23,195 bases of DNA from an uncultured Collinsella sp. Its GTDB lineage: Bacteria; Actinomycetota; Coriobacteriia; Coriobacteriales; Coriobacteriaceae. A program made the translations under genes and the position numbers. Of this stretch, positions 15,881-22,801 are shown piece by piece; the first letter of the stretch is position 1; the number at the start of each line of letters is the position of its first letter. The notes under the pieces were generated by a model. The model ran no database searches. It was not told the origin of the DNA and worked only from the letters and a program-made list of their open reading frames with translations. The stretch covers positions 1 through 23,195 of the forward strand of contig CABURV010000030.1 of NCBI GenBank assembly GCA_902494035.1. Reading direction: 5' to 3'.

Positions 15881-17202
15881 TCGACACCGAGCACGTTAAA
15901 TGCGACACCTGTACTGCCCCCGAGCCCATGGAGCTCGACGCCAGCGACGAGGCTTCGCGCGGCTGGCCCACTGTGGACATCGAGACCAACCCCTACAAGG
16001 CGCAGTTCCCGCTGTTTCAGCAGCACCCCGAGATCGCCTTCCTCGATAGTGCCGCCACCGCGCAGCGCCCTGCCTGCGTGTTCGACGCCGAGCGCGACTT
16101 CTACCAGCGTATGAACGCCAACCCCCTGCGCGGCCTGTACTCGCTGTCCGTCGAGGCCACCGAGGCCATCGCGAAGGTCCGCCAGCAGATCGCCGACCTC
16201 ATCGGCGCCTCACAGGCCAACGAGGTCGTCTTCACCCGCAACACGAGCGAGTCGCTCAACCTGGTCGCCAAGAGCTTTGCGCCAACGGTGCTCGAGCCCG
16301 GTGACGAGGTCGTCATTACCATCATGGAGCACCACTCCAACCTGATTCCGTGGCAGCAGGTCTGCCGCGAGACCGGCGCCAAGCTCGTCTACCTCTACCC
16401 CACCAAGACCGGCCAGCTCACCACCAAGGAAGTTCTTGCCAAGGTTGGTCCCAAGACCAAGATCCTGGCCGTGGGCCAGGTCTCCAACGTGCTGGGCGTC
16501 GAGAACCCGGTCAAGAACCTCGGCAAACTCGTGCACAAGTACGGCGGCTACCTGGTCGTCGACGGTGCGCAGTCGCTGCCGCACATGCCGGTCGATGTGG
16601 CCGACCTGGGCGCCGACTTCTTTGCCTTTAGCGCGCACAAGGCCATGGGTCCCATGGGCATCGGCGTGCTGTGGGGCAAAATGGACCTGCTCAACGCCAT
16701 GCCGCCCATGCTCACCGGCGGCGAGATGATCGATTCGGTCACCGAGCAGGACGCCGTCTGGGCGCCCGTCCCCGAGAAGTTCGAGGCCGGCACGCAGGAC
16801 GCCGCCGGCATCTTCGCCACGGGCGCGGCGCTTGACTACCTGGTTAACACCGTGGGTTACGAGAACATCCAGGCCCGCGAGCAGGCACTCGTCCACTACC
16901 TGATGGGCGAGCTCATGCAGCTCGACTTTGTCCAGATCATCGGCTCCATCTATTGGGACAACCACCACGGCGTTGTGAGCTTTAACGTCAAGGGCATCCA
17001 TCCGCACGACGTCGCGAGCATCATGGACATGGACGGCGTCTGCATCCGCGCCGGCCACCACTGCGCGCAGCCGCTGCTCACCTGGCTGGGCGTCGAGAAC
17101 CTTGCCTGCTGCCGCGCCAGCGTGGCCTTCTACAACGACAAGGCCGACATCGACAAGTTCATCGCCGGTCTGCATCACGTTTGGAGCACGTTCAATGGGT
17201 AA
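15877..17202 (+). CDS. sufS: SufS, cysteine desulfurase
   Basis: Protein of 441 residues, a PLP-dependent class V aminotransferase-fold enzyme that releases sulfur from cysteine. Landmarks: MEHHSN with His152/His153, VDGAQSLPHMPVDV (PLP Asp), FSAHKAMGPMGIG with PLP Lys255, and RAGHHCAQPLL with the persulfide Cys396. It is about 35-40 residues longer than typical SufS; the extra N-terminal part (residues 1-40) is acidic and contains a C-D-T-C pair at 9-12. The sufU start lies inside its last codons (8-nt overlap). Presence of sufU rather than sufE indicates that SufU accepts the sulfur. Confidence 0.95.
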   Translation: MIDTEHVKCDTCTAPEPMELDASDEASRGWPTVDIETNPYKAQFPLFQQHPEIAFLDSAATAQRPACVFDAERDFYQRMNANPLRGLYSLSVEATEAIAKVRQQIADLIGASQANEVVFTRNTSESLNLVAKSFAPTVLEPGDEVVITIMEHHSNLIPWQQVCRETGAKLVYLYPTKTGQLTTKEVLAKVGPKTKILAVGQVSNVLGVENPVKNLGKLVHKYGGYLVVDGAQSLPHMPVDVADLGADFFAFSAHKAMGPMGIGVLWGKMDLLNAMPPMLTGGEMIDSVTEQDAVWAPVPEKFEAGTQDAAGIFATGAALDYLVNTVGYENIQAREQALVHYLMGELMQLDFVQIIGSIYWDNHHGVVSFNVKGIHPHDVASIMDMDGVCIRAGHHCAQPLLTWLGVENLACCRASVAFYNDKADIDKFIAGLHHVWSTFNG

Positions 17203-17629
17203 TCTATACACCTCCACCACGTTTATGGAGCACAACTCGCACCCCGACTATAAGTACGAGATGGATGCCCCCACGCACGAGCACGACGGCATCAACCCCA
17301 GCTGCGGCGACGAGCTCACCTTGCAGCTACGAGTCGAGAACAACGTGATCGAGGAAGCCTCCTTTACCGGCCACGGCTGCGCCATCAGCCAGGCAAGCGC
17401 CGACATTATGGCCGACCTCATCACGGGCGAGACGGTCGAGGAAGCTCACCGCTTGGCAGAGCTCTTCCTCGCCATGATCCGCGGCGAGAAGCTCTCCGAG
17501 GACGACCTGGAAGACCTGGACGAAGCCGCCCAGCTCCAGGACATCTCGCACATGCCCGCCCGCGTCAAATGCGCCGAGCTCGCCTGGCGCACCCTCGACG
17601 GCATGCTCGAGGGGCAAACAAACCAGTAG
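17195..17629 (+). CDS. sufU: SufU, Zn-dependent sulfur transfer protein
   Basis: Protein of 144 residues, NifU-like SufU. The Zn ligands are all present: Cys37 and Asp39 in NPSCGDEL, Cys62 in GHGCAISQASADIM, and Cys126 in RVKCAELAW. In Bacillus-type systems SufU takes the persulfide from SufS. I chose ATG 17195, overlapping sufS, with GGAG about 9 nt upstream; an internal Met at 17225 would also leave all ligands. Last gene of the suf operon, followed by a terminator 33 nt downstream. Confidence 0.93.
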   Translation: MGNLYTSTTFMEHNSHPDYKYEMDAPTHEHDGINPSCGDELTLQLRVENNVIEEASFTGHGCAISQASADIMADLITGETVEEAHRLAELFLAMIRGEKLSEDDLEDLDEAAQLQDISHMPARVKCAELAWRTLDGMLEGQTNQ

Positions 17630-17661
17630 CTTATGCCCCGAATCCAAGGTTTTTGATTGCC

Positions 17662-17691
17662 GAGCCGCCCGATACGGGCGGCTCTGTTTTT
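17662..17691 (+). terminator. rho-independent terminator of the suf operon
   Basis: GAGCCGCCC (17662-17670) pairs perfectly with GGGCGGCTC (17676-17684) around a 5-nt loop, followed by TGTTTTT. Confidence 0.9.
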
Positions 17692-18288
17692 ACCTAATGA
17701 GCGCGAACGCACAAAGTCCGCGCGTCCGACGCCCCGTCTGACATTTGCCACACAGCCAGACGTGAACACGGGCGTTTTCCACAGCACCAAAGGCCTGCGG
17801 CAGGGCCCCGGGCCCGCCAAGCAATGCGCCAAGCCCCGTTCTGCGAAGCTCCGACTCGCTTCGCGCCTGCCGCAGACGGGTACCATGGGGTGCGGCGTGC
17901 ATTTTTGCGAGTATTCAGCATGCAAAGCTGTGTGCATACGCATCGGAAGCGTTAATCAACGTCTTTAGCCGCATATATATTGTGTTTTAGAACAGACATC
18001 GCGGTCTGACGGGACGCAGGCACGTGCTTCAAGGGCGCTACGGCAGGGATCAATAGCTTCGGGGCCCGCATGTTGCAAGATTGCGGCGGTGCCGACAGCA
18101 CCACGATGCTGAAAACTCCGTTTTTTGCACGGCGCAGACGGGGGTAGGCACGGGCAAACCCGGACTGAGCTGTTTTTTATGCAAGATAGCGATTGTTCTA
18201 TGCATATTAAGAAGTGCAGTTACCGTACCAAGCTTTTGAACGCTGGTTGCAGCGTATGGACGACCCCAGCTGCGGTGAACAGGCGACC
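17692..18288. other. gene-free, palindrome-rich intergenic region
   Basis: Nearly 600 nt without a convincing gene; the open frames here have atypical composition and no ribosome binding sites. It holds a large nested inverted repeat (17733-17880) and a looser inverted pair, GTGCA..GAGT.TTCAGCAT (17897-17921) and its reverse complement (18106-18130), 17 of 25 positions matching. AT-rich patches lie around 17970-17990 and 18170-18215. It ends at a possible gene remnant next to the transposase. Confidence 0.6.
17733..17880. repeat. nested inverted repeat, REP/BIME-like or structured RNA candidate
   Basis: Three nested pairs: CCCGTCTG (17733-17740) with CAGACGGG (17873-17880); CTGCGGCAGG (17795-17804) with CCTGCCGCAG (17866-17875); and GCGAAGC (17843-17849) with GCTTCGC (17858-17864). 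The first two partly share their right arm, so they are alternatives there. A GGGCCC palindrome lies in the left half. Proximity to a RAYT transposase suggests a REP-type element; no second full copy is visible in the window. Confidence 0.45.
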
Positions 18289-18291
18289 TTA
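18214..18291 (+). pseudogene. possible 5' gene remnant truncated at the transposase boundary
   Basis: A GTG after AAGAAG opens a frame reading VQLPYQAFERWLQRMDDPSC and then GEQATL, up to the last codon of the convergent transposase gene. Beyond that point the frame is antisense to the transposase. The Y-x-x-F-E-R-W-L...DDP pattern recalls N-termini of phospho-sugar mutases, but this is a weak resemblance from 26 residues and may be chance. Confidence 0.2.
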
Positions 18292-19101
18292 CATCACGTT
18301 TCCGCCAGCCCTCATCGCCGTTCGCGCGCGGGCGCGTACGATACGAGAGACGGTACTTTTGCTAATCCCCGTATATCGCTCAATCTGACGCACCGTAAAA
18401 CCGGCATTGTTCAATCCAACAATAACGGCATCGCGCTGCGCCGGCGGTGCAGTTTTAACCCCGTTGAGCGGAACCCCGAGGCGCTTCGCCAACTTGCCGG
18501 CAAAGGCGTGGCGTTCCCACTCCGTCTCTTTCATATCGCGCAGCGCTGGTTCACTGCCGTCGGGCGTCGAAAGCGAATAGGCAATAAAGCCCTCGGCAGA
18601 ACCAAAGAGCTCAAGCACGCAAGAAGGATCGGAAAATCCCCTCGCGACATCAGCCGCGTCACCGTCGTAAGCGCACAAATGCTCCGCAAAGCTGCTCCAG
18701 GGATAACGCTCGATTAGGCTAACGCCCGCCTCCTGCGGATCGGCGTGTACGGAGCGAATAGCCTCCATCACCTGCCAATCGGTATCGAGCGAACGCCGGT
18801 CAAAACGGTTCTGGAACAGATGGCCTGTGCGCCCCGTGCGTTTATTGAACCGCCGCGCGTACGTCAAAAGCAACCGGTGCATCGCCGCGCTCATCCTGTC
18901 CTCGTAATCTGCAAGCACCAAATGCACGTGATTGCCCATAAGGCACCAAGCGATAACCGTCACGCCCGCCTCCCGGCAGAAGTCGCGCATCAGTTCCAAA
19001 AACTCCCACCGGTCTTCGTCGCCCTCAAAAATGAGCTTCTTGCCCGTACCGCGGGCACAGACATGGTAAAAGCCGGTAACCGTTCTCCAAACGCGCTGCA
19101 T
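18289..19101 (-). CDS. RAYT-type (REP-associated) Y1 transposase, catalytic Tyr position replaced
   Basis: Protein of 270 residues. TGFYHVCARGTGKKLIFEGDEDR and AWCLMGNHVHLVL (HxH, His58/His60) define the IS200-like Y1/HUH domain of RAYT proteins, with HLFQNRFDRR following. The segment that normally reads RYIHxNPVxAG is here RSVHADPQEAG, so residue 117 is Ser where the nucleophilic Tyr is expected. The C-terminal QRDAVIVGLNNAGFTVRQIE and STVSRIVRAR segments form a helix-turn-helix, as in the HTH-bearing RAYT subgroup. ATG 19101 has AAGGGAG 4 nt upstream; the longer in-frame extension to 19314 has no family similarity. It is a single-gene unit without terminal inverted repeats and may be immobile or domesticated. 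Confidence 0.8.
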   Translation of the reverse strand: MQRVWRTVTGFYHVCARGTGKKLIFEGDEDRWEFLELMRDFCREAGVTVIAWCLMGNHVHLVLADYEDRMSAAMHRLLLTYARRFNKRTGRTGHLFQNRFDRRSLDTDWQVMEAIRSVHADPQEAGVSLIERYPWSSFAEHLCAYDGDAADVARGFSDPSCVLELFGSAEGFIAYSLSTPDGSEPALRDMKETEWERHAFAGKLAKRLGVPLNGVKTAPPAQRDAVIVGLNNAGFTVRQIERYTGISKSTVSRIVRARARTAMRAGGNVM

Positions 19102-19504
19102 GGCGCTCCCTTCGCCGGGACCTGCTTGCCATCCAATACAGCACGATTGAAGCGTGCGATTAAAACATTCACGCAAAACAATACACTCGCGCGGCCAAAG
19201 GCAGTAAACAGGCGGCGAACGGCACCGTTGCAACAGGTCAACCCCTGCAACGCTTACAAAAGCTGACCAAAAGCTTGCCCAAGACGGACCCCCTCTACGG
19301 AAGTGCGCGACCACAGAATATAGAGTTAAACCGTTTCAATTGAAAGTTCCGCGCATCTCGCTACGAAAACTGAGCCGTTCGCCGAATATTTCGTGCATTT
19401 CGCGGTATTATAGGGGCTGCATGTCATGTCCCTTTCGAAGGGTCGCCCGGCAATCGCCAGCCACGGCCCCCAGACGGGACGCCAACACGATAGAGAGGAG
19501 AGGC
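19102..19504. other. intergenic region between transposase and Fe-S scaffold gene, holds divergent promoters
   Basis: About 400 nt without a gene. CGTTGCA (19226-19232) and TGCAACG (19246-19252) form a 7-bp inverted repeat. TTTCAATTGAAA (19334-19345) is a perfect 12-bp palindrome. TATTAT at 19406-19411 is a possible -10 for the scaffold gene, without a clear -35. An octamer CAGACGGG at 19471-19478 matches those in the region left of the transposase. Confidence 0.5.
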
Positions 19505-20239
19505 ATGCAGTACTCACAGGAAGTGGAGAACATGTGCCCCGTTGCCAAGGGTGCATACCACGGCCCCGCACCCATCCCCGAGGAGGGCAAGTGGGTCCAG
19601 GCTAAGGAGATTTCCGACATCTCCGGTCTTACGCACGGTGTGGGTTGGTGCGCACCTCAGCAGGGCGCCTGCAAGCTCACGCTGAACGTCAAGGACGGCA
19701 TCATCGAGGAGGCCCTCGTTGAGACCATCGGCTGCTCGGGCATGACCCACTCTGCCGCCATGGCTTCCGAGATCCTTCCCGGTAAGACCATCCTCGAGGC
19801 CCTCAACACCGACCTCGTCTGCGACGCCATCAACGTTGCTATGCGCGAGATCTTCCTGCAGATCGTTTACGGCCGCAGCCAGACCGCGTTCTCCGAGGGC
19901 GGCCTGCCCGTGGGCGCCTCCCTCGACGACCTCGGCAAGGGCCTTCGCTCTCAGGTCGGCACCATGTTCGGCACCAAGGCCAAGGGCGCTCGTTACCTCG
20001 AGCTCGCTCAGGGCTACGTCACCCGCATGGCTCTCAACGACAAGAACGAGATCATCGCGTTCGAGTTCCTGAACCTCGGCAAGTTCACCGACGCCGTCAA
20101 GGCCGGCAAGACCCCCGAGGAGGCCATCGCTGGCGCTATGGGCCACTATGGTCAGTGGGAGAACGCTGCCAAGTACATCGACCCGCGCACCGACGAGGAG
20201 ACTCACTCCGTCGCCAGCGTGTTCCCGGTTCACGAGTAG
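19505..20239 (+). CDS. NifU-like iron-sulfur cluster assembly scaffold protein, partner of GGGtGRT protein
   Basis: Protein of 244 residues. The middle part, GWCAPQQGACKLTLNV (Cys49, Cys56) and ALVETIGCSGMTHSAAM (Cys77), aligns with the SufU/NifU-N fold: the window's own SufU has PSCGDELTLQL and GHGCAISQASADIM at the same places. A further Cys11 and one near residue 105 (DLVCDAIN) could be extra ligands. The C-terminal ~100 residues (KGARYLELAQGYVTRMAL, GKTPEEAIAGAMGHYGQWE) are not part of SufU. GAGGAGAGG precedes ATG 19505. The frame extends upstream to 19340 but lacks similarity. It lies 18 nt ahead of the GGGtGRT gene. Codon use is strongly biased to C-ending codons, suggesting high expression. 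Confidence 0.87.
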   Translation: MQYSQEVENMCPVAKGAYHGPAPIPEEGKWVQAKEISDISGLTHGVGWCAPQQGACKLTLNVKDGIIEEALVETIGCSGMTHSAAMASEILPGKTILEALNTDLVCDAINVAMREIFLQIVYGRSQTAFSEGGLPVGASLDDLGKGLRSQVGTMFGTKAKGARYLELAQGYVTRMALNDKNEIIAFEFLNLGKFTDAVKAGKTPEEAIAGAMGHYGQWENAAKYIDPRTDEETHSVASVFPVHE

Positions 20240-20257
20240 AAAGGGAGGGAAATAACT

Positions 20258-21259
20258 ATGACTGTTACGTTCGAAGGTTACGAGCGCCGCGCTGACAAGA
20301 TCAACAAGTGCCTCTCCGACAACGGCATCGCCTCCCTCGAGGAAGCTCTGCAGATCTGCACCGACAAGGGCTTCAACCCGCGTGAGATCGTCAACAACAC
20401 CCAGTCCATCGCCTTCCAGAACGCCGAGTGGGCCTACACCCTCGGTTGCGCTCTCGCTGTCAAGCGTGGCGCCAAGTCCGCTTCTGAGGCTGCCGCCATC
20501 ATCGGCGAGGGCATCCAGGCGTTCACCGTTCCCGGCTCCGTCGCCGAGGACCGCAAGGTCGGTCTGGGCCACGGCAACCTGGGCGCTATGCTGCTCTCCG
20601 ACGACACCGAGTGCTTCGCCTTCCTGGCTGGCCACGAGTCCTTCGCCGCCGCTGAGGGCGCTATCGGTATTGCCCGTACCGCCAACAAGGTCCGCAAGGA
20701 GCCCCTGCGCGTCATCCTGAACGGCCTGGGCAAGGACGCTGCCCAGATCATCAGCCGTATCAACGGCTTCACCTACGTCAAGACCGACTATGACTTCGCC
20801 ACCGGCGAGCTCAAGGTCGTCGAGACCATCCCCTACTCCGACGGCGAGCGCGCTGCTGTCAAGTGCTACGGCGCCAACGACGTTCTGGAGGGCGTTGCCA
20901 TCATGAAGGCTGAGGGCGTTGAGGTTTCCATCACCGGTAACTCCACCAACCCCACCCGCTTCCAGCATCTGGTCGCCGGTACCTACAAGAAGTGGGCTAT
21001 CGAGAACGGCAAGAAGTACTTCTCCGTCGCTTCCGGCGGCGGCACGGGCCGTACCCTGCATCCCGACAACGTCGCTGCCGGCCCTGCCTCCTACGGCCTG
21101 ACCGACTCCATGGGCCGTATGCACGGTGATGCCCAGTTCGCTGGCTCCTCCTCCGTCCCGGCTCACGTCGAGATGATGGGTCTGATCGGTGCCGGCAACA
21201 ACCCGATGGTCGGTATGACCGTCGCCTGCGCTGTTGCTGCTTCCCAGGCCAACGCTTGA
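20258..21259 (+). CDS. GGGtGRT protein (PF14057-type), unknown function
   Basis: Protein of 333 residues containing the family's namesake motif SGGGTGRTLHPDN with GGGTGRT at 260-266. Other notable stretches are FVTYVKTDYDF-like strands, ECFAFLAGHESFAAAEGAIG and a C-terminal GAGNNPMVGMTVACAVA. The Gly-rich motif could bind phosphate or a nucleotide, but no function is established as far as I know. GGGAGGG precedes the ATG. It is co-transcribed with the Fe-S scaffold gene and followed by a perfect terminator, so the two form a self-contained operon. Codon bias is again that of a well expressed gene. Confidence 0.92.
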   Translation: MTVTFEGYERRADKINKCLSDNGIASLEEALQICTDKGFNPREIVNNTQSIAFQNAEWAYTLGCALAVKRGAKSASEAAAIIGEGIQAFTVPGSVAEDRKVGLGHGNLGAMLLSDDTECFAFLAGHESFAAAEGAIGIARTANKVRKEPLRVILNGLGKDAAQIISRINGFTYVKTDYDFATGELKVVETIPYSDGERAAVKCYGANDVLEGVAIMKAEGVEVSITGNSTNPTRFQHLVAGTYKKWAIENGKKYFSVASGGGTGRTLHPDNVAAGPASYGLTDSMGRMHGDAQFAGSSSVPAHVEMMGLIGAGNNPMVGMTVACAVAASQANA

Positions 21260-21285
21260 TTTGAACTGAATCATTAGGCTTTTCG

Positions 21286-21319
21286 CCGCCCGCTCCGCCA
21301 TGGAGCGGGCGGTTTTTTT
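21286..21319 (+). terminator. rho-independent terminator after the GGGtGRT gene
   Basis: CCGCCCGCTCC (21286-21296) pairs perfectly with GGAGCGGGCGG (21302-21312), 11 bp with a 5-nt loop, followed by seven T. Confidence 0.95.
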
Positions 21320-21345
21320 GTGTGCGGCAAAGCAGCGCCTTTTTT
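21320..21345. other. possible join between two unrelated sequences
   Basis: Directly after the terminator comes CAAAGCAGCGCC (21328-21339) followed by six T, which looks like the 3' arm and T-tract of a second terminator whose 5' arm is missing. The genes on either side differ in style. A chimeric assembly or a real recombination boundary could explain this. Confidence 0.35.
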
Positions 21346-21355
21346 GCCTTTTCCC

Positions 21356-21384
21356 TTGCTTTACGTCACATCTTGCTCTATAAT
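21356..21384 (+). promoter_or_regulatory. sigma-70/A-type promoter of the DivIVA-like gene
   Basis: TTGCTT (21356-21361), 17-nt spacer, TATAAT (21379-21384). It is the best promoter match in the window. The start codon is 42 nt downstream. Confidence 0.75.
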
Positions 21385-21425
21385 AAAATGGAGTATATGT
21401 AAATTTTAGTTGGGAGAAGTTACCA

Positions 21426-22781
21426 ATGCCCAAAATCGACATCGACAATTACATAGAGCAGAGCGGCATGCGCAAGGCGCGCTTTGGCGGCTATGAGCCG
21501 GAGGACGTGCATCAGGCCATGGAGGATCTCTGCGCCGATTATGAGCAGCACCTGACCGCCATGACGTCGGAGCTGCGCACGCTCCGGCAGGAGAACGACG
21601 CCCTGCGCCGCCACGCCCAGGGACTGGTCATGCAGAACCAGACCCTCTCGACCCAGAACGCCACGCTGGCCGGGCAGGTGGATAAGCTGCAAAGCTACCG
21701 CGCCAATCTCGAAACGCAGTTCTCCACCGTGAAGGAGCGCAGCCATTCGCTGACGAACCAGGTCGATATGCTGCGCCTGAAAAACAGCGACCTGACGCGG
21801 GAAAATAAGGAGCTGACCGAGCGCTGCGAGGAGGCAAACTCCGCGCTGCGCGTCAAGGGCCGCGCCCATGACCAGGCCCGCCAGCAGGTCATCGCGGACC
21901 GTGATAAGGTCATTGCCGACGCCGAGGCCGAGGCTGCGCGCATCCGCCAGCAGGCCCGGGACGACGCGGACCAGATTTTGAAGGACACGAACCTCAAGGC
22001 CGAGGCCATCGACCAGCTTGCGCGTGAGCAGGCCATTGCCCAGGCCCGCAAGATGGTGCAGTCCGCCACCGACGAAACGCGCGAGATCCAGAACGCCCAC
22101 CGTCTGCGGCTGCAGGATCTAAAGAGCCGCATCTCGGAGATGGAAAAGACCCGCGGCGAGATGATGGAATATCTGGCAAAAATGATCGAGGAACTGCAAA
22201 AAACGCAGGAGTACGCCAGCCAAAACGCCCCGCTGGTCCCCCATAAGGAGGAGCTGGCCGAGGCGGATGCCGAACCGCGGCTGGATCTGTCGGCCAACAA
22301 GGTCGATGCAGCGGCATCTGCGCTGCGCGGCAGCGAGGAAGCCCCCGCGGAGGAGCCGCCCGCCCCGGACGCGAACCGCGTTGTAGCGCCCGGCCTGGAC
22401 GACGAGGAGCCGCGGACGAACACGGTCGTCACGCCGTCGCCGGATTATTTTGACACCACCCCAAACCCCCAGCCCGGCGACGCCCATGAGGAAGTGGAGA
22501 TTCCCGGCGCGATCTTCTCCTACCCGATCCTGCGCCAGCAGGGAGAGCCGATTCTGGACGAGGGCACGCCGCCCCCGCCCACCCCGCACCGCCCCCTGAT
22601 GCCCAGCATCACGCTGGCCGATGAGGACGACGAGGAGAGCGGCAGTGTGGTCCCCGCGCCGATGACCCGCCCGACGGCCCCGGCGGCCCCCGCCCCGCAA
22701 AAAACCGCAAAGGCCCAAACGAAGCGCCGCCGCAAGGCCATCATGGCGCTGCGCGCCCTGCACAGAAAAATCGGTAATTGA
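21426..22781 (+). CDS. DivIVA-like coiled-coil protein
   Basis: Protein of 451 residues. The N-terminal KARFGGYEPEDVHQAMEDL resembles the FGGYxxxxVD element at the start of DivIVA/GpsB proteins, which bind membranes and organise division or polar growth. Residues ~35-260 are a long coiled coil with heptad-like Leu and charged residues (ELRTLRQENDALRR, then Ala/Glu/Arg repeats). Residues ~270-430 are Pro/Glu/Asp-rich and disordered, and the end is basic (QTKRRRKAIMALRALHRK). The ATG has GGGAGAAG upstream. A VWA gene follows 20 nt later, probably in one operon. The style is more like Faecalibacterium-type Clostridia than the rest of the window. Confidence 0.72.
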   Translation: MPKIDIDNYIEQSGMRKARFGGYEPEDVHQAMEDLCADYEQHLTAMTSELRTLRQENDALRRHAQGLVMQNQTLSTQNATLAGQVDKLQSYRANLETQFSTVKERSHSLTNQVDMLRLKNSDLTRENKELTERCEEANSALRVKGRAHDQARQQVIADRDKVIADAEAEAARIRQQARDDADQILKDTNLKAEAIDQLAREQAIAQARKMVQSATDETREIQNAHRLRLQDLKSRISEMEKTRGEMMEYLAKMIEELQKTQEYASQNAPLVPHKEELAEADAEPRLDLSANKVDAAASALRGSEEAPAEEPPAPDANRVVAPGLDDEEPRTNTVVTPSPDYFDTTPNPQPGDAHEEVEIPGAIFSYPILRQQGEPILDEGTPPPPTPHRPLMPSITLADEDDEESGSVVPAPMTRPTAPAAPAPQKTAKAQTKRRRKAIMALRALHRKIGN

Positions 22782-22801
22782 CCACACGAGGGGAGGACCC
22801 C

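Noticed and set aside
18125..18388. Plus-strand open frame of 87 codons next to the transposase
   Set aside because: It runs through a T-rich non-coding stretch into the antisense of the transposase and has no ribosome binding site or recognisable domain.
19226..19252. CGTTGCA/TGCAACG inverted repeat as a terminator or transposon end
   Set aside because: 7-bp arms with a 13-nt spacer, no T-tract, no partner copy on the other side of the transposase gene.
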